Of a stretch of DNA of 64,000 nt, positions 1-11,559 are shown one piece after another. Numbering within the stretch: the first letter of the stretch is position 1; every line of letters begins with the position of its first letter. The position numbers were made by a program, and so were the translations under genes. Source of the DNA: Blasia pusilla. Its lineage: Eukaryota > Marchantiophyta > Marchantiopsida > Blasiales. The notes below the pieces were generated by a model. That model made no database searches, had not been told where the DNA came from, and was given only the letters and a program-made list of their open reading frames with translations. The stretch is from assembly GCA_050084515.1 (NCBI GenBank), contig CM114272.1, positions 49,414,001 to 49,478,000 on the forward strand, in the 5' to 3' direction.

Positions 1-47
1 ACACAAGCATAAAAATCAACTCACACATATACATCGAGATCACACAA

Positions 48-1380
48 CCGCCCCCCCTAGCTGGCAGTTCGATCCCCCCAACTCCAGATAGCAGCTATCA
101 CATCTCTCTGACATGATCTACTACCCTATATACATCTCGAACATATCCATCATCCTATGTCAGACATGACATATACTACCCTCAAGAACAACCATCATAT
201 ACCAACATGGTGGCTGCACCCCTCGCAAATCCACACAACATACACCTTAAGCATGTAGGTACTAGTGCCAAGCTCGGATCCACTGTCCCATCCACGTTTG
301 GAAGGTGACATGGTGCTTAATTGCGCACATGATCCTTCCAAACCATACCATCCCGTCCCTCCAACATGAGGACTCTGGTTGGTAACACCTCGTGCACACG
401 TAGGATCGTGCGTCCTATAGTAATATCTAGCGTCGTGGGTGTTACCTCCTATAAATAGACGTAATCTCCAGGATGAAACCTCATAATCCCTCGACGATAA
501 CTTCCTCTACGAATGGTTGCGTACCTCAATGTATCCCTATGATGTGCAATAGCTAAGTTCTCAAAGGCCATGGGCATAACTATACAAAAAATCTCCGCCC
601 TCTAAGAACACGCTTGTATCCACACATCTCGATCATCAAGATCTAACACCTACGTCATGTCACATCAATTAGCTGCAGGTTAGTTTGCCTCTCTCCCAAG
701 GAGCAAAAAGTACGGTGAAAATGATGCCAAGGATGCCTGCTGACTAAAGCGATAACCCATTGCGAACCATGGCAACGGTAGGTCCCACTCCCTCAACTGT
801 CCCTGCTGCAAGCCATACTTGCACAATCCTCTCTTCACCATATGTACTGCTCTATCCGCCAGCCCATACGCCTTAGGATGATCTCCGGATGTGGTGTTGT
901 GATCTTTCAACGCTTGATCACACAAGACTTGAAACTCTCCCCTGAACTCGGTATCCTGATCAGTCAACACCTCCATTGGTGCACCAAAATAACTAAGCAC
1001 ACGATCTAGAAGTGCCTAAGTTGTTCCCTTGCTAGCCTTGTCCGATAGTGCCACCAACTCTATTCACTTGGAGAAATGCTCCAACATGACCAACACGTAC
1101 ATGTGATGACGCCCCGTCAATGGTTAAGGTCACATGAAGTATAGATTCCACTGATAACCTAAACCCATAATCGGAAAAAGATGTAACTGCGGAGTGGGAG
1201 AATTGAAGGATGCTCACACTTGGTCACATACCACACACTTGGCTACAAAGTGTTGAACCTCAATGTGCATGCCGCGCCACTAATACTGAACCTGGAGAAA
1301 GCTGTAAGTACGATTTACTCCAAAATGCCCCAACTCCTCGTGGGCATGTTGCACTACACATACTCGCTGGGAAGGATGAG
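48..1380 (-). pseudogene. Ty3-A copy 1 integrase and degenerate C-terminal tail
   Basis: Remnant of a DDE integrase. The open stretch 680-1000 (106 codons) contains the second catalytic Asp in the context VLTDQDTEF, and the expected glutamate helix with the altered sequence GLADRAVHMVKRG, where the usual Glu is Asp. The zinc-binding N-terminal part lies at about 1210-1330 but is frameshifted. Between 48 and 640 the sequence aligns by eye with the PHD-finger tail of the other copies, but no continuous finger can be read. The polypurine-tract complement (run of C at about 51-57) marks the end of the internal region; I could not align the first 47 bases with the terminal repeat of the other copies. 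Confidence 0.7.
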
Positions 1381-1394
1381 ATACCAATCGAACC

Positions 1395-4260
1395 CTACCA
1401 TCTCCCCATATTTGTAGAATATATGTCCCCTCCTACTTGAACCTCATGGCTCTCTATAGGATTCCGATCCCGCTCCCTAACACTCGTTGTGCTCGTTATG
1501 ACGCCAGTACGTAGGAACTCCACAACTTCCATATCGTCATGGATATCACGACTACTTTTCGCCTCCTCATTGACCTCTGGATCTAAGGACTCATCATCTG
1601 ACCCCAATATTGGAGTAACCACCTACCACTGACCTATTATAGTCAACCAACAAACAAAAGTAGATGCGTGCCAACCGGGTATCATCTCCTCGTGCGTCTC
1701 TCTGTGCCATTGAGCTCATGTGTCATCTTCTGACTCGAACATGGGTTCGGACTCAACCCATTTGCATCCTATTTCAATCAACCTAGCCTATGAACCATCT
1801 CGAACTCATACTCCTGCAATAATAGAGCCCATATGGCAAGCTTTCCCGTAAGCTTTTCGGACTCCATCAACCAACTCTCAACGGCTGATAATCAGTGATA
1901 ATTGTGAAAGGATTGCCGAACATATAGCACCTGAAATGTACGATGGCCCATACTGCAGCCAAGCACTCTACCTCGTAGGAGTTGTACTTCTCCTCTGCAA
2001 TGTTGTTCAATCGGCTAACGTAAGCCACAACGAACTCCCTCTCCTCATCATCATTCTTTACTCACCTCTCCTAGACTCAACATGCTCCAATCCGTATGTA
2101 ACTGGAATGGGCGACCCCTAACTAGTCTCTGTGAAATGGGTGAAGACATCAACCTGTCCTTGAGCTCTTGAAATGCTTGCTCCTAATCATCTTCCCAGTG
2201 CCAAACCTGACCAAGCCTTGTCAGCAAGGTCAAAGACTTTGCGATCGCACTAAAATCCTTGACATACCGTTGATAGGAGTTCACTTGTCCTAGAAACGCT
2301 CAAACTTGACTCACATCTGTAGGGTGTGGATTCTGCGCAATAGCCTCCATTTTTGTACGCTAAACATCTAACCCACACGGGTATATGGTGTGTCCCAAGT
2401 ACTCAATCGGCTCCAGAAAGAACTTGCACTTGCCTGGATGTAACTTCAATCCATGTAACTGTAATCATCAAAACACCTCCTCCAAGTGTCGTTCATGCTC
2501 CTCAACCATGGAATTGAAGATAAGAATATCATCTATGTAACACCGTTGTCGCGTTGAGAATCTTTCTTCGAGCAAGGGCGGGCCTTCTAGCTGCGGTAGA
2601 TGCGGTCGATGCAAGGTGAACTCTCTAATAAGTTCTCCTTTTTCAATACAAAATTATGATGTACACTCTCCATTCTCTCACGACAGATATCACAAATGGA
2701 AGTGCCGAGGCGATCACTTCTTCGTAACATCGGACCCCGAAATTCCTAACTATAAAATCCCTATAAACTATTTTACGTTTGTACACGAGGAAGATAGCAC
2801 AACTAGTGTTAAACCCTACTTGACCAGGCCTATTGACATCCATGGATCGCTATATAAGGACATACAAAGTACAATCCCATGTCCTTCCATATGTGACGAT
2901 AGGAAGAATCACCGGAGTTGGAGATTGCATGACCTGGTTCATGAACGCCTCCCCAAAGTGATAAACTAAATAGCGAGTGAACCAATGCCTATCTATAAAG
3001 AGTACCTTGACATGGTAAGGATTGAGGAAAGGAAAGTCGGGCACAGCTCGTGCTCCATCCCTATCCATGCTTTGACACATTCTCTACTCTCCTCAAGAAT
3101 GGGTTTTGGCGGAGTTATTCTCCCAAGAGGGGTAATCCACTCTCATTGGGGAAGTAACAAGCCAAAACTTCCGCTATTTTAGTATGACTAAACTCCTCTA
3201 CGGTGACAAACCTCTCATCCCCACACACACACACACCACATTCTAGAAACCTCTGGAAGAATAGACCATGATCAAGTTACTCTCCCAAGAGGGGTGATCC
3301 ACTCTCATTGGAAGAGCAAGCAATCCCAAAGCCATACACTCAAGAGAGACACAAGAGACTCAAGATGTGGAATAGAAGGTGATGAACCTTTGAAGGTCCC
3401 TCCTCTTTATATACTCACAAGGGATCCACAAGAGTACGAAATAGAGCTTATCTTATCTTGTGCAACATGGCTTCCTCCCAAGGCTTAGCCAATCACATTT
3501 TGACACAAGTAGATTTCCTCTTATCTCTTCCAAAATATCCTCTTTTACCCACATGATATTTTCCAAATTACCCCAACTAACCTAGCCACCAACCAAGACT
3601 ACTTTTGTTTTTCATTAAAGCAACTACTTTACTTTTATAAAGTCATCTTTTATTTATTACCTCCTTTTCCTAAAGTTGGGCCCGCATAAAAGAGGCACCA
3701 TAAAGAGGTTTAAACATAAGAATCTCCTTTTTCTAAGCCAATTTACTTAATACTAATGAAACTCTATCTAACACTTAATGATGAAGGAGTTTACACACTG
3801 GTTGATTTTACTATACGACACCGTACAAAATCCAAGCCAGCCAAAATCCTATCCATCTCTCTCTGAAACTCCACAGACGCTTTCTTCAACCCAAAGGGTA
3901 AGAACCATCACTGATATAAAAAATCTCTCCCAAATCGATCAATCCCCCAAGACATTGTCTTCTCCTTATCCTCCACCCTAATAGAAAGCTGGTCATAGCC
4001 AATGTGGAGATCTAAAGTACTAAAGATCTTTGCATGCCCCACCGCATCAAAGACCTCCTTAGGAGTAGGCATGGACCCTTCTCCATACCCAAGTCTTTCA
4101 TACCAAAGGCAAAACAATCCACATGCCCTGTAAGAAACCTATGCACCCGTCGTAACTCTCCTCCTGTCAACTTGAGACCTATCAAAGGCTCTCAAGTCTC
4201 CATCTTGACCTTACTTGAAGAGGATGCAAACTCCGGCTTCGGTTGCTATGGAGCAACCTT
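1395..4260 (-). pseudogene. Ty3-A copy 1 reverse transcriptase-RNase H, split by an insertion
   Basis: Reverse transcriptase and RNase H remnant. The N-terminal fingers and palm lie at 4117-3908, where a block with STLDLHIGYDQLSI corresponds to the first catalytic-Asp motif of Ty3 RT. The palm continues at about 3900-3821, breaks off at the insertion boundary and resumes at 2546, where the region of the YIDD box is partly preserved. RNase H and the tether to integrase lie at about 2120-1395. Stops and frameshifts are frequent. Removing 2547-3820 and one CCGT duplication rejoins the gene at the place where the other copies are continuous. Confidence 0.75.
2547..3820. mobile_element. LTR-like insertion (solo LTR or very short LTR element) within RT
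   Basis: A 1274-bp block starts TGTCG and ends CGACA, the inverted ends expected of an LTR. It is flanked by the 4-bp duplication CCGT (2543-2546 and 3821-3824). It interrupts the reverse transcriptase of Ty3-A copy 1 at a position where the other copies are continuous. No RT, gag or integrase is readable inside, so a solo LTR is the simplest view. An internal direct repeat starting CTCCCAAGAGGGGT occurs at about 3119 and 3281. The longest open frame (2616-2969, 117 codons) is unlike any protein I know. Orientation cannot be decided. Confidence 0.7.
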
Positions 4261-4506
4261 AGCCACCTCCACTATAACCACCTCACTTTGACTCCCCACA
4301 TCATGATCCACACCTAAAAAATGAACATGTGCTACTCTGGCCGCCTTTGCACACTCTGCTCGCATGACGTGCCAAGAAGTCCATGGGTGCCTATCTCTCC
4401 TCGTCCCACCCCCAACCAATGCCTGTACAGTCCGTATAGGAAATACGCCAACTCATGGACATGGATGACACTCACATCCATCTCTGCTCATCCATACCTA
4501 GGTTGA

Positions 4507-5541
4507 CTATCCATGTGAGATAGAAGAGTCCATCGCTTGCCCCAACTCTTGTCTCCGTGATGCCTTAGTCATACCTGGCACCGCCGTAGTACACATAGCA
4601 AACCCCATGGACTGCTCGTGCTCATCTGCTGTAGGCTCCTCTAATGCTCTGGTCTCCTCATCCCAAATCATGCATGACCCTCCCGGTCGAAAGGCATGGG
4701 ATGCTGGGAAGCTCACCAACGTAGGTAAGGTTTCCCTCAACTCCCCCACCCTATTGGGTATTGCCAAAAGGTGGTCTATCATCCCATGTCACTACCTGAG
4801 ATTGACACCCTCAGCCCAAAATAGCATCCACGGTGAGATCTGGTGCTCTCTGAACTCCATCATATGCTTGACTCAGTACCTTTGATAGTATTAGGTTCGT
4901 CCACCATAGTCATGGACGATGGGGGCATGATCCAGCTCTTGTTGCATCTAACAACACAGCAGGTCCCAACCAGGACCTCACCTGATGCACACTCATCATC
5001 ACACGTGCGCGAGTGTCTCCCAACAACGGCACGTTCTGCAAAATGTGCGGCAGAGAACATGTCTGACTCTCTTGCAAGTGTCGCACTACTCGCAGCATCT
5101 CCCAAAATATACCTGACCTCGAATCCTACAATCCAAATCCTCGGCAAGCCGATGAATGACCCTGACATGGCCACCCAACAATCACCAAATGAATGATGCT
5201 TACTCTGTCCAGGTCTGCTCCCCCAACAACAAAATGTCGGCGAGTAATGTATGCTGATATCCCTATATTGCAGATACTGGAAATAAATCATGATACCTTT
5301 GACCCAACCTGGTGGCATGGCATAATGAGACTCGTCAGGCGATCTCATCTCTCTCCACATAAAGGTACTGATGTACCCGTATGCCTACCATTAACACTAT
5401 TGCCAATCCCTGTGTTGATCCCTCCAAAGAGCTTTGACACCATCCTCTGGAAATTACCTCACAATGAGTGTGGTATCCAGTGGTGTCAACGTCTCCACTC
5501 CACAAGCCTGATCGACTCTTGATACTCCAAAATAAAGGCAT
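4507..5541 (-). pseudogene. Retrotransposon-encoded cytosine-5 DNA methyltransferase, copy 1
   Basis: Second copy of the methyltransferase domain seen best at 49040-49990. On the minus strand, motif I survives as a degraded block ending QYLYVERDEIA (about 5335-5400). Motif IV reads VGWPCQGHSS at about 5150-5180 with the catalytic Cys codon at 5167-5165. The motif VI region reads LQNVPLLGD, so the usual ENV is QNV. Motif VIII survives in part near 4915 (SCPHRP). The C-terminal block with GFAMCTTAVPG and an R-R-x3-LGQAMD pattern (4590-4510) matches motifs IX/X of the superfamily. The motif order is that of a complete catalytic domain. Stops and frameshifts make it inactive. Confidence 0.75.
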
Positions 5542-6089
5542 GACTCCACGCGTGCCTCACAAGGTCATCTGCACTCCTTAATAGCTCCCGAGTCATACCC
5601 CACAATGGTGAAGAGGTCTCACCAACATGGGAAGAGACACCCGTCATGGCTTGTCTCTCCGTGGGACTATCCGCTACTAGGATATCCTCCGCATGTGCGT
5701 TCCCCTCCAACAACTCTCGTGGCCAGCTAACAATATTTGAGAATGCCGCCAACGTAGTCACCATATCCTCACGTGGCCGACCACCTCGTCTCGCAAACTG
5801 AACGGGTAACTGACTTATCCGTCCGTCACTTGATCGCCATCCTGGGCGATAAGAAATGGTCTCCTCCCAAAAATCAAGGATGAATCTTACGGGATATAAC
5901 ACGGTACTCCCCACCAACACATCGTATGACTCACCTAGAGTCGTAATCACACGTGTGCGCACCATAGCACTATCCGTCGCATGCTCTGGCGGGACTCTGA
6001 CAACTACCTCTTGTCGAGTTATATATTGCGTGGATGACACATCCCCAATCGAGATCTGTATCTAGAAGGGACAAGGCTTAATGTTGGCC
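5486..6089 (-). pseudogene. Ty3-A copy 1 protease, C-terminal part and linker to methyltransferase
   Basis: An open stretch of 184 codons (6040-5486) matches the segment after the catalytic DSG of the family's aspartic protease, including STQYITRQEVVVRV and a YDVLVG flap-like strand, then a linker with WPRELLEG. The catalytic half lies 12 kb away at 18295-18446, beyond the MULE. Joining across the insertion keeps the frame with a single stop (TAG at about 6061). The linker leads into the methyltransferase, so protease and methyltransferase belonged to one polyprotein. Confidence 0.75.
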
Positions 6090-6098
6090 TTCCGTAAA
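6090..6098. repeat. Target-site duplication, left of MULE
   Basis: TTCCGTAAA, matching TTCGGTAAA at 18286-18294 in 8 of 9 bases. It lies exactly where the protease reading frame of Ty3-A copy 1 breaks. Confidence 0.75.
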
Positions 6099-6681
6099 GG
6101 GGGCTGGTATTCTGGCAGGAGAGAGGAAGAGAGGAGAGGAAGAGAGGGGAGGAAGAGAGGAAGAGAGGAGAGTCTCTCTTAAAAAAAAGGGGCCAAGTCC
6201 GCCTCCTCTCTTCAAAACTTTTTGACATATTTGAAATTTTTTTTTGCTATCAAATTCATGAAATCTTTAGAAGAGAGTAGGTAGTGGTCCACGTTCGGGC
6301 CTAAAGAAACCTCCTTTTTGCAGGGGACGAAAAACTAGTAGACATCATAAGACCACTACAAACATTTTCCCATCACTCTCCATGTGAGCCTAAGTTTTTT
6401 CACATTGCCTGTCTTAGTCTACAGTAAGCTGTGCCCAGGGCTATTTTTTTTTAGGACCATTGGCAAATAATGTGACCAGAAGTAGCAATCTCATCTCAAT
6501 GAAAGGTTCAAATAAAGACCAACTTTGTGAAATGTGAACACAAGAGACGATAATTGAACCAAAAGATTGTTGGCTATCTGGAGTAAAGAGGAATTGATGT
6601 CCCTTCATTTAGATCCTAAATCTGAGGAACCGAGAAGCTCCATCCCTCCCAATCCGTCAGAATTTTAAAGGTTGCAACTCT

Positions 6682-7754
6682 TGCAACCCGTTGGAATCAG
6701 ATGGCTTGCACCCCTTGCAAGCAAGCTCACTATAACAAAGGAAAGATTTTGAGAAGTGATTCCATTCCACCCTGCACCCACAAAGATCCAATTGGTTGGG
6801 AATCCGAAATGGCAATCCGATAGGCTTTATGAATCCTATACGTCTTAGAGAAGAAAAGAAGCCTACGATTGGTTTGAAATACTAGGGGAACGAGCCAAAA
6901 GTGAAGAAGCCCGCCACAATGCCTCTGAAGTTGGTCTTATAAGGAAAGAGTCCGATCACTCAAGCAGCCAACCTGTCGGAATCCGAAAGCTTGCCTGGAA
7001 ATGGTTATAAAGTTGCAGTGGTGAAAAAGTGAAAAGTTGCAACCCGTCAGAATCATACGGGTTGCAAAATAAACATTATGAGTAGCTAGACGAACACAAT
7101 CGACAAGTCCAAAGAAAATATTCATCAAACTTTTACAAACACCATTATGGTTTGAAAAAATATTGTCCTTTATTACATCCGAAGGAAGCTCAGAAATGTA
7201 CATTTGATCTAGTCTATGATTTTCTTCAGCCTCGTCATCTACAAATTTACCCCTAACTCTCCTAGGTTCCTGTACAAAAGGAATGTCCTGGGATACAAGT
7301 GGCTCCTCTGGCCGATTGTAGACGGGGATCGAAAATGTTGGCGAATTCGAGAGCCTTGGCACCCCCCTAGGTACACCATAACGATCCCATGTAACCTGAT
7401 TTGAGTCCCACCGCCTTCCTCAAGATAAATCTTGTACGCTCTACAAGGTGACACCCATCTTGTATCAATATGTGCTCCGTCCTTGGAGACACCATCATGT
7501 CCTCAGCCAGGTAGTAGGAATCCAACACGTCTTAGAGAAGAGAGGAAGCCTAAGACTTGTTTGACAAAACTAGGGGAAGGTGCCAAAGTGAAGAAGCATG
7601 CTAGAATGCCTGTAAAGTTGGACTAACAAGGAAAGAGTCCATTCACTCACGCAGCCAACCTGTCGAAATCCGACAGGTTGCCTTGAAATGGTTAAAAAGG
7701 TGCAATGATAAAAATGTGAAAAGTTGCAACCCGTGGCAATATGACGGGTTGCAA
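6682..7754. repeat. Palindrome cluster 1 (5 units)
   Basis: Imperfect palindromes of 25-32 bp at about 6682, 6964, 7037, 7657 and 7723, all variants of an arm TTGCAACCCGTCGGA facing its own complement around a 1-5 base centre. At 7657-7681 both arms carry the matched change CAACCTGTCG / CGACAGGTTG, so pairing is kept while the sequence differs from consensus. Confidence 0.8.
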
Positions 7755-7950
7755 TATGAACTGTCGGAGTACATAGACAATCACAATCGACAAGACCAAA
7801 AAAGATATTCAACAAACTTTTACAAACACCATCATCGTTTGAAAAAATCTTGTCCTTTATTACATCTGAAAGAAGCTCGGAACTGTATATTTGATCTATT
7901 CTATGAATTCTTCTGCCTTGTCATCAAATAAATCCCTACTCCAAAACGCT
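6840..7950. repeat. Direct duplication of about 420 bp inside the MULE
   Basis: Sequence from about 6840 to 7260 recurs at about 7529 to 7950, offset by roughly 690 bp. Both copies start near CGTCTTAGAGAAGA and share AACTTTTACAAACACCAT and TGTCCTTTATTACATC. Each copy contains two of the short palindromes. Open frames here (for example 7362-6937 on minus) encode nothing I recognise. Confidence 0.75.
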
Positions 7951-8645
7951 ACAGTCAAGTTGGGTTCTTGAGTTCTTTGAACTCACTCGTCATCGTTCGA
8001 GAGCTCTTCTAGAATTACTATGGGCCTTGCCCTCCCGATTTTTGGAATTGTGGGAAGTGACAATGGTGTCACTACCAATGGTGGGTCTGGAACCGGAGCT
8101 GTCGGCTTCGGAGGAGAGTTGTACGCCCCAACTAGCCTGTCGTAATTTTCCTTTGCCTCTTTGCAAAGGTCAAACAGTTCCTGCCTTCCCTCAAGGCATA
8201 GAATGTTCCTGCCACGCGCCTCTGATACTCACCCTTGAAAGCCCCACTAAGTCGAACACCAAGTCACTCGGCCTTGAGCAGAGCTCGATGAGTGTTTGCA
8301 TCAGCGCCCGCAACTTTTCCCTTCCTCCAAGTAAGGGGGTACCATTTTGCATTTAAATTCTGGGAATTGTATAAACTATCTAAGCTGTACCCATTAGAGC
8401 ATGGATCCACTAGATCGAGGATCTGAAACACTTGGAAGTTGTGCTTACAAAATAGTAGACAAAGGAGTGGTCCATCTATAAAGAAGCAAGTTGGAAAAAA
8501 TGTCAGCAACAAGAAAGAGCTAATTTCAGTATGCAACAACAAGAAAGGTATACTATCAGAATGGTGACACAATGTGCAACTCGTTCCCAAAGAACTTTGC
8601 TTAACCCCAGAGAACTTACTTATATATAGTCCTAACATTGGAGCA

Positions 8646-8908
8646 ATATGTCGAAGTCCGACGGGTTGTTTTACAAGTGTTAGTATTTTTTTTTCCATGA
8701 GCAACCCGTTGGAAGGCGACAGGTTGTTGGCTTAGAGCAGCCCACGGTTGGCTAAGAGCAACCCGTCGTATTCAGACGGGTTGCATCATTCAAAAACACA
8801 AGGAAAAGCATAAGCACTTGCAACCCGTCACTTTCAGACGAATTGCACCACCGAAGTCTCGAGCTCAGACAATCCGACGGGTTGCATGCACAGATGCAAC
8901 CCGTCGGA
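8646..8908. repeat. Palindrome cluster 2 (5-6 units, one in inverted arrangement)
   Basis: Units at about 8701, 8759 and 8819, a half unit near 8648, and at 8873-8908 two outward-facing arms (CCGACGGGTTGCAT, a 6-base spacer, ATGCAACCCGTCGG) that form a longer hairpin. The cluster sits at the 3' end of the minus-strand MULE gene. Confidence 0.8.
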
Positions 8909-8919
8909 GCAAGAAAATT

Positions 8920-10954
8920 TGGATATGGATTTAGAGCCCGTACCCGGATTTGACTCGTTGCGGATCGGAGTGGATACTCGTTCTTGATGACCCATGATTG
9001 CGCCGTCCTCCACTTCTGCGACCTCTTGATGCACTGCAAGTTGAAGAGCTCCTCCTCGCTCTCTCTTGTCAAAACCAAGAAACAGCCCCTGTCACTCAGA
9101 TAAACGTCAGCAAAGGAAAACACTAGCGCGATCTGGTCATAAGAAAGAGGGACATTCCAGTCCGGGACACCGTTGGACGGATTCTCGTCCCACAAGCGCA
9201 ACCCTGAGGAAAAATCAGCAACAAGGAGATCCACCGCCACCTCCTCGACCTCCCCATGGACCATCCAGGGAGCGTGCCCGTTTCGTTGAAGCTTCCGTCC
9301 CAGCGTTGTTAATTTCTTGATGGCGGGTGTTGACGCTTGGGAACTGAAACTTTTTGGCTCATCCACAAGATTCGTGTAGTGAATGATGACGCTTGGCCGG
9401 GTCATTGTTTTTCTATCTCTTCCCAAGGATGATGGAGTGTATTCCACATCCTGGTCTGCTCCTGGGGACAAACCTGGCGCCTCTCGCTTCCGCTTCTCCC
9501 GAGTCTGCGGTCGGCTTGTTGGGGTCTCTATTACCTCAGACTCTGGTGGAGTTTTATTGGCGGAGGACCTGGTCCGACCCTCTCTCCCCGCTCGCCCGGA
9601 TGATTCCACCTCTCGCCTTGAATTCTCAGCCTCTTTTTGGGAAGACTCGGCCTCAAAATTCTTCGATCCCCTCACCTTGGCTTTGAGACCCGTTGTAGAT
9701 TTGTCCTTGGCGATGACAACCTTGGACACCAACTCCGCTGTCTCGAGGGCTTGCTCCTCCGCCTCTCCTTCGAAAAAGTCTTCAAGCTGCACGAAATTGG
9801 GGATGTGGTCCCTACCTAGGGCCACTACATCATAGAGTAGGTGTAGATTTTTCTCGGTTATGTCCTCAGGTTTGTTGAAGTCCAGCCAGATCGAACAATT
9901 CTCCACCTCCCAATCGGACATGCTTTGAGCCATATCCTTGTCGTGCATGGAAAATGTCTCTCAATCAGGCAGAGAAGCCCACAATTTGCAGGCTGCCGAT
10001 ATTTTTTGCCACGTACCTGCATTCTTACAATGGACGAGGTACCTGAACACCATGCATTGGGCAACTCTTAGTCGAGATGCATCGGCCGCCTGCTTCTGAA
10101 GATCTCGGTTTTTCTTTGCGAAATCCCTTTTCTTCGCCTCTATTTCTTCATCAAGGTCTGCCTTAGGGAGGATGTGATCCTTGAACATCGTCTTGAAGCC
10201 TGGGTTTTTTATGGGCTTGTCCGGCATGTCATCCAGCCAAAGATCAAAATCTTCAGCACTCTCCAGGTTTGCTTCCTCTGGAACAGGCTCTATTTTCTTC
10301 AGCTCCGCTTGGAGACCCACTAACATGGACTTTCCGAGAAGCCGCAACGCATCCCAAAATGACCATTCATGCAGCCAGTGGGAGATCACTGGATCAGAGA
10401 TACCCGGAGGATGGTGTGCTGCCCTCTTTTGGGCCTCTGGGCCCTCGAGACTGATTTTCATCAGTCGGATTCTCCTAAATCTTGAAATTCCAGACAAGGC
10501 AAATTGATGGACGGAGTCGAGAGACACTTTCTCCCCAATCTGACCCTGTGGATCTTCATCCCTCTTCCGCAGGCGCTTGATTATTGCCTTCAACTCCTTG
10601 TAGAAATCGGGGCCAAGTTCAGGGTTGAGAATGGCGATGTAGCGCTGCATCTTGCTTGCAGTGTACTTCGTATCTGCAGATATTACAGCTTGGATGAACT
10701 TAGCACGCTCAGACACAAACACTTTCTCCCTCTGCTCCAACTCCAATGAAGCGCTCTTCTTGGCAGCCTGTATCTTCGACCAGCAAAGGATTGTCACGAT
10801 TGCATCTTGGGAAATAAATGTATATGCCCAAGTCTTCTTTTTTATTTGAGTCCCCTCCGCCAGCATCTCATTTACAAGGGTGTCGCCCAAGAACCCCTTG
10901 TACTCTGCCGGGTGCGTTGTTAGCACTTTCTTCACCCGATTGCAATCTTGGATC
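8920..10954 (-). pseudogene. MULE second gene, large 3' exon, function unknown
   Basis: One reading frame runs from 10935 down to 8752 with a single TGA at 9963-9961, so two long open stretches (324 and 398 codons) are really one. The exon probably begins at 10954, after a good acceptor (CACCACTAG). The encoded protein is hydrophilic and charged: a Lys/Glu-rich first half with coiled-coil-like stretches (about residues 60-130), a low-complexity Ser/Glu/Arg segment in the second half, then a more globular end. I do not recognise a family. The real stop is uncertain because the frame runs into the palindromes below about 8920. The gene faces the transposase and lies wholly inside the MULE, so it is probably an accessory gene of the element or a captured host gene. 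Confidence 0.55.
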
Positions 10955-11034
10955 TAGTGGTGGGTGAAATTCCCTTGAGATACAATCCTGCACATCCAAA
11001 CTCAATATAGGAAATTTTGCAAGCTACATGGTTC

Positions 11035-11529
11035 CTGCAACCCGTCGGACTCCGACAGGTCGTCACACCTCATGGTCGGAATGATAGCTACGAGCTAAAT
11101 TTTGCAACCCATCGGAGTCCCACGGATTGCATTCAGATTTGTGATTTCCTGGTTTCAACCTGTCGAACTCGGACGGGTTTTCAGATAATTTGTATTCACA
11201 GAGTGGTCTCGGCGAGAAAAGTGAACATATCAACCCGTCAGAGTCCGACTGGTTGCGCAATTTCAAGTAAAACTGCAATTTGACGCCAAAAATCAAGCTC
11301 CCCTACTCCGATCACCTTCCCGTGCCGGTGAATGCAACCCGTCGGAGTCCGATGAGTTGCTTTCGGCCTAAAACATCCTAAAACAACGGCAACTCAAGCA
11401 TTTCGTCAAACTCTGATGCGTTGCTTTTGGCTAAAAACATCCAAAAAAGTGGCTAGTCAAGCAACTTGTCGGACTTCGACGAGTTTTGTTACCACTAGTT
11501 AAACAACTCGTCGGAGTCTGACGGTTTGC
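11035..11529. repeat. Palindrome cluster 3 (8 units) filling an intron of the second gene
   Basis: Units at about 11035, 11102, 11153, 11230, 11333, 11387, 11460 and 11502. On the minus strand the interval 11559-10955 begins with a donor AACAC|GTAAGT and ends with an acceptor CCACTAG|ATCC, so the whole cluster lies in a predicted intron of about 605 bases. Confidence 0.75.
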
Positions 11530-11559
11530 AGCAATCGAAATAAAGGAAAGGAAACTTAC

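Noticed and set aside
2547-3820. Intron of the Ty3-A RT gene
   Set aside because: The boundaries are TGTCG...CGACA with a CCGT duplication, not GT...AG, and the other copies are uninterrupted.
9066-9835. Plus-strand open frames of 84-150 codons
   Set aside because: Shadows of the minus-strand MULE gene; composition and continuity favour the minus strand.
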